From Macrosoma leucophasiata (taxonomy: Eukaryota > Arthropoda > Insecta > Lepidoptera > Hedylidae): a DNA stretch of 64,000 nt. Positions 23,701 to 35,700 of this stretch are shown here, piece after piece. Each line of letters begins with the position of its first letter. Position 1 is the first letter of the stretch. The position numbers and the translations under genes are program-made. The stretch is taken from positions 17,616,001-17,680,000 of the forward strand of contig JAWQUS010000032.1 in NCBI GenBank assembly GCA_036365455.1, written 5' to 3'. Below the pieces are notes generated by a model, which saw nothing but the letters and a program-made list of their open reading frames with translations, ran no database searches and had not been told where the DNA came from.

Positions 23701-26700
23701 CTCTGTCGCCCGAATGGAGAGGTCCCGGGCTGGCTGGCGTGCAGGTGTTCCGCACGCCACTAGTAATGGTTGGAGCCGAAAGGCACCAAGGAGGGCTCGG
23801 CAACGAGCAGCCGCCGATGGGGTCGCGGATGTGTGCGATAGCGTTCCCGTGACCCCGCCAGTGATGGCGGACGAGTCGGAACACCCAGGGGTTTTTAGTG
23901 GGTAGACGGATGCCTTTCCCGGAGTCCCACATAACCCACCCCTCTCCCCAAGGGTGGGTATGCGTAACGCATTTTCGCCAGATAAAAAAAAGAAAAAAAA
24001 AAGCGCGGCAGTAAACAGTGACGCGTGATAGACAGCAGCGTCCTGCCAGAGAATTTGTAATAATACTACGTATTGAACTATAGAATTGACACTTCAACCA
24101 CATTTCCATTCCATGTGCACGTGTACTGATTGATGGCTGTGTAACAGATAACTAGACTAGGCGTTTGTATGGAATTTTAGCCGAGTGTCTGTGATTGCCC
24201 ATACGCCAATCGTTGTGAACATGATGTATTCTCGCCTAATGCTGGACATCTTAGGCCTTTAGCCCAGCAATGAACGTCTTTCAGCTAAAGTGATGATGAT
24301 GAGGTAATGTGGTGGCCTACCTACGCCCTCGAGCTCCGTCGTTTCAGCTCGTTCGGTACACAAGAAATGTTGTTGGTGGGATCCATTTTGTTTCAAAATC
24401 TACGCACAGGGATGGCGATCTGAGATCGATTAATCGGAAGATTATTTAAATCGATTCACAGCACTGTATCGATCTTGCGAATCGATACTAAACCCTGGAA
24501 AAACGCAGATCGATCTTTTTGCTTCATTACATAGGTCCTATACCTACGTAATGAAGCAAAAAGGCAAAAGCATACAGTTTAAGAAGTACACATAAATTCA
24601 TAAGATTTATCGTGGGGATAGGAAGCATTAAACCAGCATTGAACACAATTGAGTTGCGCTTTTTTTGCTCGTCTGTTTTCCTGAACTTTAGTATTACATA
24701 AATATCGAAATCGAAAATAGATCGATTTTTTCGATGTCAATTTAATCTTGTATCGATTTTTGACACATCGATTCGAAAATATATCTTTTTCAAAAAGAAT
24801 CGAAATCTCTATCACGCGAAAGTCGCGGGCAACAGCTTACAAACACATCACTGATGCAAACAATACCACAAAATTGATTTGCGCATCTAAATCCAAAACT
24901 TGAATAAGAAAATAAAAAAAAACTATCAACAAACACGTTCTCGTCTTGGTGTCCGTCGAAATAAATAAGTCTATTATCGTATAAATAGGCCACGACACTC
25001 CCCCGCTAAATAAATAGCGACGCGGCTCGCGTTACGTTCATTATGAAATAGAAATATAAAGAACCGGGTTTTGTTTAAGGCAGGTGGCAAACAAGCATCC
25101 AGCTCTGCTTGATTGCCACCCCTGAGCTGTCATATCTCTGTGATAGTTATTCCGGAGCCAAACATGACCATCTAACCGGAACACGATAGTGCCGAACACT
25201 ACCATTTAGCGGCAGACGGGTACGGAATTAGGTAATGCGGTGGTGCCTACGCCCGCGAGCTCCGTCACTGGAGCTCTACCACCAGTAATAATATAATAAT
25301 GTTTTCCTTAAAAGTGCTGCAAATAGCTCCATCATTTGCAGACGGTAAAATGGAGTGTAATTGAAGCGCGCATGGCCCAGCGGCTGGTGTAGATCGTAAG
25401 CGATCTGCTCGGTTAAGCACTACGGGCGCGGTCGAGTAGTGTGATGGGTGACCGCTAGTGGCAAATTAAATGCGCGTTTCCGTGCTTCGGAGGGCACGTT
25501 AAGCCGTCGGTCCCGGTTGCTATCGATGGATAGCAGTCGTTAAATCTTGTCGGAGGCCTTATGGGCGGTTTGAAAACATCCGACAGCGGGTTGGCCACTA
25601 ACCCACCCACCTCCACCAATCCGCATTGGAGCAGCGTGGTGGAGTAAGCTCCAGGCCTCCCCCCAAAAAGGGGAGAGACTCGTGCCCAGAAGTGGGACGT
25701 ATAATGGGTTGCCATTATTATTATTATTATAAATGGAGTGTCAGTGCTGTATAATATAACTAAGTGAATAGAAACCTAGACACTTACAAAGGCACATAAA
25801 ACTATTGTAAAGTCTGCGAACTTTCAAAACCACTTAACAGCTGGTAAACATTCGATGTTCCAAATGCATTTTAAAATAAACACTTTAAGACTGCACTCAT
25901 AAAAACTGTGTAAACAGTATTAAAACTCTTAAAGTACTCAGTAACAGTACTCATAAAAACTGTGTAAAAGTATTAAAACTCAGTATTAAAGCTCTTTAGA
26001 TAAACTTTCGTTGTATTTTTTAATGTTATTATGTAGGTTGATAATCAGACGAGCCAGTCAATGGAAAGGTACTGGTGGTAGAGCCCCAGTGACAGAGTTC
26101 GCGGGCGTAAGCACCACCGCATTACATAACATACTTTCCGCTAAATGGTAGTGTTCAGCACTATCGTGTTCCGATCAGGTGGTAATGTACGGCCCTGACT
26201 GACTGACAAATCGTCATACGTACGTACGGCCCTGTAATTTCCGGCACAGGGCATAACACCTAAGGCCTCAGGAGTGGTAACGCATCTGCATTTTGACCTT
26301 GGTCTTTGTGTGGCTGTCTATAGGCTGCAGTTATCACTTAACATCAATGTGAACTGCATGCTTGTTTGCCACTTCCATTACATACTCGTAAAAAAAGGAA
26401 AATATAATAGGAACGTGCTGCCAGACCTGCGTATTCTATTTCTCGGTGGCCATCGAATTTTAAGCCACAGTTATGTACAGTACCTACATTGCTGTTTTCC
26501 GAAAATTATCGTAATTATCACGTTACATCAGAACAGCTATGTAATAAAGTGTCTATCGAAATGATGATATTAAGCATCCCAAAAATATGGAAAAACCAAA
26601 ACATCACGAAAGCCACAAAAATCCGGCTTGTTAGAGCATTAATGTTTCGCATATTTCTTTGCGCATCTGAAACGTGGAAATAAAACGAAAGGTGAGAAAA

Positions 26701-29700
26701 AGAAGATAGATTCCCTAGCAATGTGATGTTGGCGAAGGATGCTTAGAATATCGTGGACTCAATTTAAAACCAACATATCCATACTTCAAGTACTCGATAT
26801 TAAGCAGCGTCTATCCTCTATTGTTTCGTCTCGGATTCTCTCTTTTTTTGGGCACGTTTCGAGGTGAAGTGAGACCTCCATTGAACGATTGACAGTGCAG
26901 GGGACTTTTAACGGTAAACGAGGACGCGGTAGGTCCCCTAAGCGATGGATCGACCAAATTACAAACAGACACTAAAAAGACATTCTATGAGTGCACCAAA
27001 AAGGCATCTGCACGCGAGGAGTGGTGACGGATAGAAAAGCGAGCCACGAGTAAACCCTGAAATGACAATCACGACCACTCTGTCAAGAGTGCAACGACTA
27101 AGAAGAATCGAAATGATGTCAATCGAGATATGTACATGTATTAAGTACATATCTCGGTTGGCCTTCAGAGAGTTTAGATGACTTCTACTACCAAGCACTT
27201 TTTTGGGCTGGCAGCGCGTTGGCAACTCCCCTGGTGTTGCAAATGTTCATAGGCGACGGTGACCACTTTCCATCAGGTGGCCCGTTTGATCCACGTATCA
27301 GAAAGTCAAACACTAACCCCCTTATTCATAAACGTATTTTAGCTAAAGTGTTGCTAATCTCTCCTTTGTCTTTTTCTATCCTGAACATTTGACAATGCAA
27401 CTGACAAAGACAAAGCATTCTATAGCTAAAACGTATCTTATGTACGTTTATGAATAAGGGGGTCAGTTTTCTTAATAGAATTATTTATGTCGCATCCTAT
27501 AAAAAAGGATCATGGTGAGATTTGTAGAAAATATTAAAACAAGGCCCAAGTTGAACAGTTCTGAAATATTATCTAGAAAACCTAAACAAGGTGCATAAAC
27601 ATTTTCCAGGGTTTTCTAATCCCTGAAGAAACACATAAAGGATCGCTTTATGGTCTGTCCTTCAAGACCTTTTATGTGGCATTCATGACTGTACGTTTTT
27701 ACCTGGATTGGAAAGATACTGAACGACTTTAACACCGTTCAATGTCATTCATAGCAGTAATCCTAGAAGGCTTTGTGCGTGATAACGCTATAATGAAAAT
27801 ATAACGCCACATTATTACAGAGCACGCCTCGTGAAGGTCAGCAAATACACACAAAAGAAAGTAAAACCATTAAAATTTAAGGATCGTCACGTTCATCACC
27901 TCGGTGCGTTAGTTTTAGGGCCTAAATGTTAGATAAAGTCTTTGTGAATAATCTATGCATCAAGAACGAAATAGGTAATCAAGTCTTCAAAATGGCAAGA
28001 TTTACGTCCTTACTTAGACTTATCCTGAGGACGCACGTTCGATTTCTACCCGAAGTCAATTTTTTCTTTTCGTTTTTTCTTTAATTCCGAAAGATAAAGG
28101 TACGTCGTTATTAAATGACGAGATTTGTACCAAAAATTTACGAAGTTCCAAATTGAGACAGTTTTTAAATTTTATCTTGAGAATCTCATGGGAATAAAAA
28201 GTTTAAGTTTAATATGGATGGGTTTTACTGATGGGTGTCCTAGTAGACCAATTTGAAATAAATGATTTAATTGTTTGGTTGGATAGAACATTAAATTCCG
28301 GTGAATTAAACAACGTAACTTCACGCCTTAAATCTGCGAAGGGATAAGCAGAGATTCGCCGGTTACGTTTACGGTTACGGCCGGAGCTTGTTTCACGGAA
28401 AAAAACACATATTTCCAAGTGGGCACATTACCAAACCTTAAAGTTTTGGGCAATTTTCAGAAAATGAAAAATCCAATAACTCCAGAGATAAAAGAATTCA
28501 CATTGTTATCTCTGATAACCTCCGACCCAGGGATCGAACCCTGCAACCCTATCGTAGTAGTAGTGGCCTGTTACCACTAAGTATTTCTGGTGGTAGAGCT
28601 CCAATGACGGAGCTCGCGGGCGTAGGCACCACCACATTACCTAATATACTTGCCGCTAAATGGTAATGTTCAGCACTATCGTGTTCCGGTCAGGTGGTAA
28701 TGTACGGCCCTGTAATTTCCGGCATAAAGGCATAACACCTTAGGCCTCAGAAGTGGCAACGCATCTGCATTTTGACCTCTAGTCATTGTGTGGGTGTCTA
28801 TAGGATGCAGTTATCACTTAACATCAATGTGAAGTGCAAGCTTGTTTGCCACTTTTATTACATAAAAAAAAAGTTACTGAGGCGGTAGATTTTTTTTAAT
28901 ATCATGTCGTTGCTTATGAATTCGATGAGATTATTATTAAAACACAAGCTGTCCCGGCAAACTTCGTATTGCCTCAGAATGAAATAAAGTCTCAAAGGTT
29001 TAATAGATACGGACTATTTGTATGGGAAAATTAAGTTGTGTTTTTTACTATTTCCTTTCAATTTCTTCATATTTTCTTACCTTTTGAACCCTGCACTTCC
29101 AAAAATCATTCAAAACCAAAATTTTCAGCCGATCTCGAGTTTTAGCGAGACTAACGAACAGCAATTGATTTTTATATACTCGTATGTAGATAGATAGATA
29201 GATTGTTCAACCATCCCAACACTTACGTCACACGTGAACTGTTGTACGCACACTAATTATTCACTTATGTAGACAAAGTGATGTCACACATGTTATTAAA
29301 AGACCATCGGTGAATTGATGACATTACAACACGCTACCTAAGGTGACTAAGGTAAACTGTATTCTACTATATGGATCTTCACGACAAGTCCCTTACGGGG
29401 TAGGCAGAGAGCGAGGAGCGCCAGACATACCGATCCTGACAACTTCCCGTTCTACATTCATAATTCTTTTCATACATGCACGCCGGTTCCTAAGACTTTT
29501 GGCCCCACCATCAGACAGAACTCGACCTATTTGGTCATTCTACTGGTGGTAGAGCTCCAGTGAGGGAGCTCGCGGGCGTAGGCACCACCGCATTACCTAA
29601 TATACTTGCCGCTAAATGGTAGTGTTCAGCACTATCGTGTTCTGGTCAGGTGGTAATGTACGGCCCTGTAACTTCCGGCACAGAGGCATAACACCTTAGG

Positions 29701-32700
29701 CCTCTGGAGTGGTAACGCATCTGCATTTTGACCTTGGTCTTTGTGTGGGTGTCTATAGGCTGCAGCCATCACTTAACATCAATGTGAACATGTTTACCAC
29801 TTCCATTACATTAAAAAAAAATGGTAGGTCAGTCTCGGTCTCCCTGGGCCTCTGCAACAATCTATTGTTTATCTGTTTAGTCATTCGCTCATTCGAAATT
29901 CTTTCTATATACTCGAATCATCGGAGCATGCCTTTTTAATTTTTAAATTTCTGTATTCTACTAGACCGATATTTTTAACTTTACTAAACGTAACTTCGCG
30001 CCTGTAATCCCCGAAGGGGTAAGCAGAGATAAATGCATGCATGCAAGGATACATACAAACACCCACGATTCGCCGGTTACGTTTTGGCACATTTAACTGG
30101 TGGCGAAGCTGTAGATATCTCCGGGCACATTACCAAACTCCGGAGTACTGGGAAACTTCCGAAAATGGGAAAATCTCAATAGAGCCAGAGATAAAGGACT
30201 TTATACCGTTATGTCTGATAACCTCCGACCCGGTAATCGAACCCAGGACCCCAGCGTTGTAGTACTGCCCTGTTAACACTAATCTACTGAGGCAGTTTAC
30301 TACCGAAAGGAATATGGGTACCATCAAAAATTATTTTAGGTAATTTATCCCAATCAATTTAACTGTTTTTATCTGCACAATTTTTTTTTATGTAATGGAA
30401 GTGGCAAACAATCATGCTGTTCACATTGATGTTAAGTGATGACTGCAGCCTATAGACACCCACACAAAGACCCAGGTCAAAATGCAGAAGATGCGTTACC
30501 ACTCCTGAGGCGTAAGGTGTTATGCCTCTGTGCCGGGAATTACAGGGCCGTACATTACCACCTGAACACGATAGTACTGAACACTACCGTCTAGCGGCAA
30601 GTTTATTAGGTAATGCGGTAGTGGCTACGCCCGCGACCTTCGTCACTGGAGCTCTACCACCAGTAAAAAATAAAACTAGGCAATCGTATTATTCAAGTCC
30701 GACGGGTTGTTGTGGGATGCACAGGATGGTTTCAGAACTGGAAGAGGATGTATGGATCAAGTTTTCTCCCTCCGCAACATCGTAGAGAAGCATCTGGCTG
30801 TGAGCCAGAAGGTTTTCTGCGGTTTTGTGGATTTGGAGAAGGCGTTTGATAGGGTATTACGAAAGGAGCTGTGGGACATTTTGCCAGAGTATGGTATTGA
30901 TGGCAGTCTGCTCCGTGCAATACAGTCCACGTATGTGGGCTGTCAAGCATGTGTGCGAGTAGATGGTAACATGTCATGTGCGGAATGGAGCGTTGGGTAA
31001 GCTGCTAGAATCTAAACATCTCAGCCAGCGGGCTCGACTAGCCGTACATAATGCTGTACTTACTCCAACGCTTTTATATGGAAGCGAGAGCTGGGTATGC
31101 AGGAAAGAGCATGAAAGTAAGTTGAACGCGGTCGAGATGAGATCTTTGCGCAAGATCTGCGGTGTATCACTCACCGATCGCGTTCGTAATGAAGATGTAA
31201 GAAAGAGACTTTGTGTGAATGATAGTATCGGTGTAAAAATGAAAAAAGGCATGCTCCGATGGTTCGGTCATATAGAAAGAATGTCGAATGAGCGAATGAC
31301 TAAACAGATATACAATGCGAATGTGGATGGTTGCAGAGGCCCAGGAAGACCAAGGCTGACCTACCATGACCAAATAGGTCGAGTTCTGTCTGTTGGTGGG
31401 ATCAAAAGTCTTAGGAATCGGCGTGCATGTATGAAGAGAATGATGAAGGTAGACGAGGCACGAGAGGTTTGTCAGAACCGGGATGTCTGGCGCTCTACAC
31501 TCTCTGCCTACCCCGTTAGGGACCTGGCGTGAAGATACATACATACAAATCAATTTCTTGTTGTTTAGTTACATAATTGCAGTAAAGTAAGTGGCCTTCG
31601 GCAAGTAAACCAATTGGAAAGATAAAAACAATTAGCCGTTTTTACTATAATATCTTTATTAGGTAAAAACGGCTAATCTACGTTCATACGCGACGTTATC
31701 TAGGGTTGTCAATCATAATGCTAAAAAGAGATTTTTTTTTTTTACTTATGTGTGTGTAGATGTATATGTAGTTTGATATTGTGTTCTCCCACATAAGATG
31801 TAATAAATTATCTATACATCTTTACAAATAAATAAAATTGGAGTGTGTGTGTAATATAAAAATAACCCCTTTTTACTAAATGCATATTATTATATAATAA
31901 TATGTATACACGGTACACATACCAAAACAACACTTTTTACAATTTTTGTCGACAATCATAAATTCTCACGCGGGCGAAGTCGCGGGCACAGCTAGTTTAC
32001 ATAAAAAAATAAGGATTCTAAGGAACTTGGCAAAATTGAATCATTTTTTTCTGTTATATTAAAAATAATATATTTAGTCGCCATCGAATCATACTCGTAT
32101 GAGCAAAATTGAACTCGACTGCCATTTTCACGATGATACTCGTGGTTGTATTAATAGCACTTCCATACTACATCTACTCCGATAAGAATAGAATAGAATA
32201 GAATATTCTTTATTGTACACCAGAATTGTAGGAAATACAGATGCTATTATAATAATAGTAGGCAATACAATAAGGCGGTCTTATTGCTGAAAGCAATCTC
32301 TTCCAGACGACCTTAAGGTGGAAGGAGAATCATCGTTAATATTGCAGCAGTAGGGTGTACATTCTCTAAAGTAGTAAATACTAAAACATTTATATTGCAT
32401 AAATACATACATAATACTATCAATAATAATAATTTGAAGCTTACATATAACCACAACAATGCGATGAATATTAAACATTACTCGAATTTTCGCTGAGATA
32501 GTACTCATTCAGCTGTTTTTTGAATGATTGAAGAGTCTGTGCTTTACGTATTTCCAACGGCAGTGAATTCCACAAACGCACTGCCGTAACTGTGAAAGAT
32601 TTAGAAACGAAGGAAGAGGAGTGAAGAGGAATTTGAAGAAGAAGATTTTCAGAAGAGCGGAGGGAGAGAGAATTGGATAGGCATAGGTAACTAAAACGAT

Positions 32701-35700
32701 TCATAAGATAATTAGGAGTTTGGGAAAAGAATAGTAGACAGTATAGAAGAGAGAGAATGTGCGTATTCCTGCGAAGGGGAATGGGAAGCCACTTGAGCTC
32801 AGTTCGAAATTTAGAGACATGGTCATACTTGCGCAAGCCAAATATGAACCGTATACAAAGATTTTGTAGACGCTCAAGTTTGTTGAGTTGCTCCTGTGTT
32901 AGGTCAAGATAACATATGTCGGCATAGTCTAATATAGGGAGAAGGATTGACCGAGCTAGCGAAACCTTAGTGGAAGTAGGCAAAAAGTTTTGCAATCTTC
33001 TAAGAGAACCAACAGCACTGAATATTTTCTTGCTTACTTCGCATATCTGCCGACTCCACGTCATAAACTTATCGATAATCACGCCAAGGTCCTTAACACT
33101 GTCACATAATGGTATTACTGTACCGTCGAGAATTATTTGGGGTATTTTTGTCAAGTCAATTTTTGAATGCATTCGAGAGCTGCCAACTATGATTGCCTGG
33201 GTCTTTAAGGGATTAATTTTAAGACCAAAGGATTGACTCCGATAAGGTGGCATGATTGATACACACTTCTCTAATACGACTTGCTGGCCCGAATTTGCTA
33301 AGTATCCGGTCATTTGAATGACAGTATAGTATACTTGTACTTGTGAATATACGACTGGTATTCATATCAATTTCAATTCATGTATCGTTTGCTACAAACA
33401 CATACAGGTCTTAGGAATATCCTATGTTACCGTAAATACTGTTTTACTGGTGGTAGAGCTCCAGTGATGGAGCTCGCGGGCGTAGGCACCACCGCATTAC
33501 CTAATATACTTGCCGCTAAATGGTAGTGTTCAGCACTATCGTGTTCCGGTCAGGTGGTAATGTACGGCCCTGTAATTTCCGGCACAGAGGCATAACACCT
33601 TAGGCCTCAGGAGTGGCAACGCATATGCATTTTGACCTTGGTCTTTGTGTGGGTGTCTATAGGCTGCTGTCATCACTTAACATCAATGTGAACTGCATGC
33701 TTGTTTGCCACTTCAAAAATGTAAAAAAAAAAAATGCGCATTGACGAGGCCCCTAAGCAGTTCTCGCGGTGCTGCTGTAGCAAGTCACTCGCTACTCGAG
33801 CGTCGATGGGCATGTTCGTGTGAGTGTGCCGTTTCAAATGTGTTGTACGTAGTTTCCATACTGTTTATATCTGTACTGTGGCAATGTGCCATACATTGGC
33901 AATGTATGGCACATTGCACTCTTACCGTAATAACTTTCACACAGACATAACAAATAAGGTCTCAGGGGTGGCAACACATCTGCATCTTAACCTCTGGCCT
34001 TTGTCTGGACCTGCATGATTGTTGGTCACCTTCATCACATTAAAAAAAAATGTTACCTGTCCTCAGGGTTGAGCTCGAGCACGAGATTCGCGGCGCCGAC
34101 GAGCGCGCCCGCATTGAACACACCCAGCACGCACATCGCCGCTCGGTGGTGCCGGGACTGAACCTGTCGACAAACCATACTTGATGAAGGAAATTCTCAT
34201 AGCTAGCAATGAGCTATCTTCACGCCAAGTCCCTTACGGGGTAGGCAAAGAGTGTGGAGCGCCAGATATCCCGCTGCTTCTTCTACATTTATCTACTCTT
34301 CATACATGCACGTCGATTCCTAAGACTTTTGACCCCACCCTCAGACAGTACTCGACCCATTTGGTCACGGTTGGTCAGTCTTGGTCTTGGTCTTTTTTTT
34401 ATGTAATGGAAGTGGCAAACAAGCTTGCCGTTCACATTGATTTTAAGTGAGGCCACTCCTGAGGCCTAAGGTGTTAAGCCGCTGTGCCGGAAATTACAGG
34501 ACCGTATATTACCTGACCGGAACACGATAGTGCTGAACACTACATTTAGCGGCAAGTTTAGGTCATGCGGTGGTGCCTACGCCCGCGAGCTCCGTGAATG
34601 GAGTTCTTCCAGTAAAGTATAATATAGTCCAATATGTCATGAATCAGTAAATAGAAATAGATGAATCAGCGTAATATAATTTCGGGATTCGGTACAATTC
34701 ATTCTGCTACGTATAAATCAAGTAACAAATTCCTCACACAATTGGGCACCTCAATTCATCCACTTGTAACATATCTCAATTTAATAAATAACAATAACCA
34801 TTCAGTATCCTTGACTCATTTGACTCTCGTATATTATTTGAATTGTTCGATTTTTTATAAATAAGACGAATGTTATATAAATTTCCTTATGGTTAAGTTT
34901 TATACATTTTCATAATTAAGTTTTTAGATCATGAAGTGGCAAACAAGGATACAGTTCACATCTATACTTATACTAGCGGCCCGCACCGGCTTCGCACGGG
35001 TGCAATTCAAATCAATCAATCAATTCAATCGTCAAAGGACCCATCAGAATATCAGCGTTGCAGCTCTTGCTGCAACAAATAGCTTAGATGGGTGCCATTT
35101 TTCCTGGCTTCACATGACCATACCGTTAATGTTTGTTTATTTATTTATTTATTTATTTATACACTTTATTGTACACCAGAAAACTAAACAAATTATACAA
35201 ACAAGAAAAGAAATAAAAGTACAAAAGGCGGTCTTATCGCAAAAGGTGCGATTTCTACCAGACAACCTTTTAGTCAGGAACAGGAAGAAATTATTTATTT
35301 GCCGGCAGGGTGTACTGAGCAATAATAAAGATTTAAAACATAATAATACTAATAAATAGGGGGCAGAGCAGCTTGTGGCGAGCTGTTGGTGAGTAGCGAC
35401 ACCACCCCCTACCATCATCTCGAGTTCCTCCGAGAGAACTGGGCTCCGCCACACAGAGGTACGGCCGGACAGAGCATCAGGTCTCTCACCTCTGGCTTGC
35501 CTTCATTGGCCGGTCAGAGTGGGGCGCTAGAGGTATGGCATTTGCAGAAATTTAGATAATAGGCTGTTGTCTAAATTTCTGAAAGAGCCATACACTCGGG
35601 GGTGGAAGTGTCTAAAGGCATAATAGCGGGGAAGCCCGCTCCGAGCTCGAGATTACTCGCTCGTGATGGTGAAACCGGGGCCACACCTCTCGACACCCCC

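Noticed and set aside
23396..24109. 237-codon minus-strand and 128-codon plus-strand frames
   Set aside because: Both lie in a GC-rich LINE 3' UTR-like repeat with ~99-bp tandem blocks; composition explains the open frames.
33881..33917. microRNA precursor
   Set aside because: The palindrome has only a one-base loop; it cannot form a normal Drosha/Dicer hairpin.
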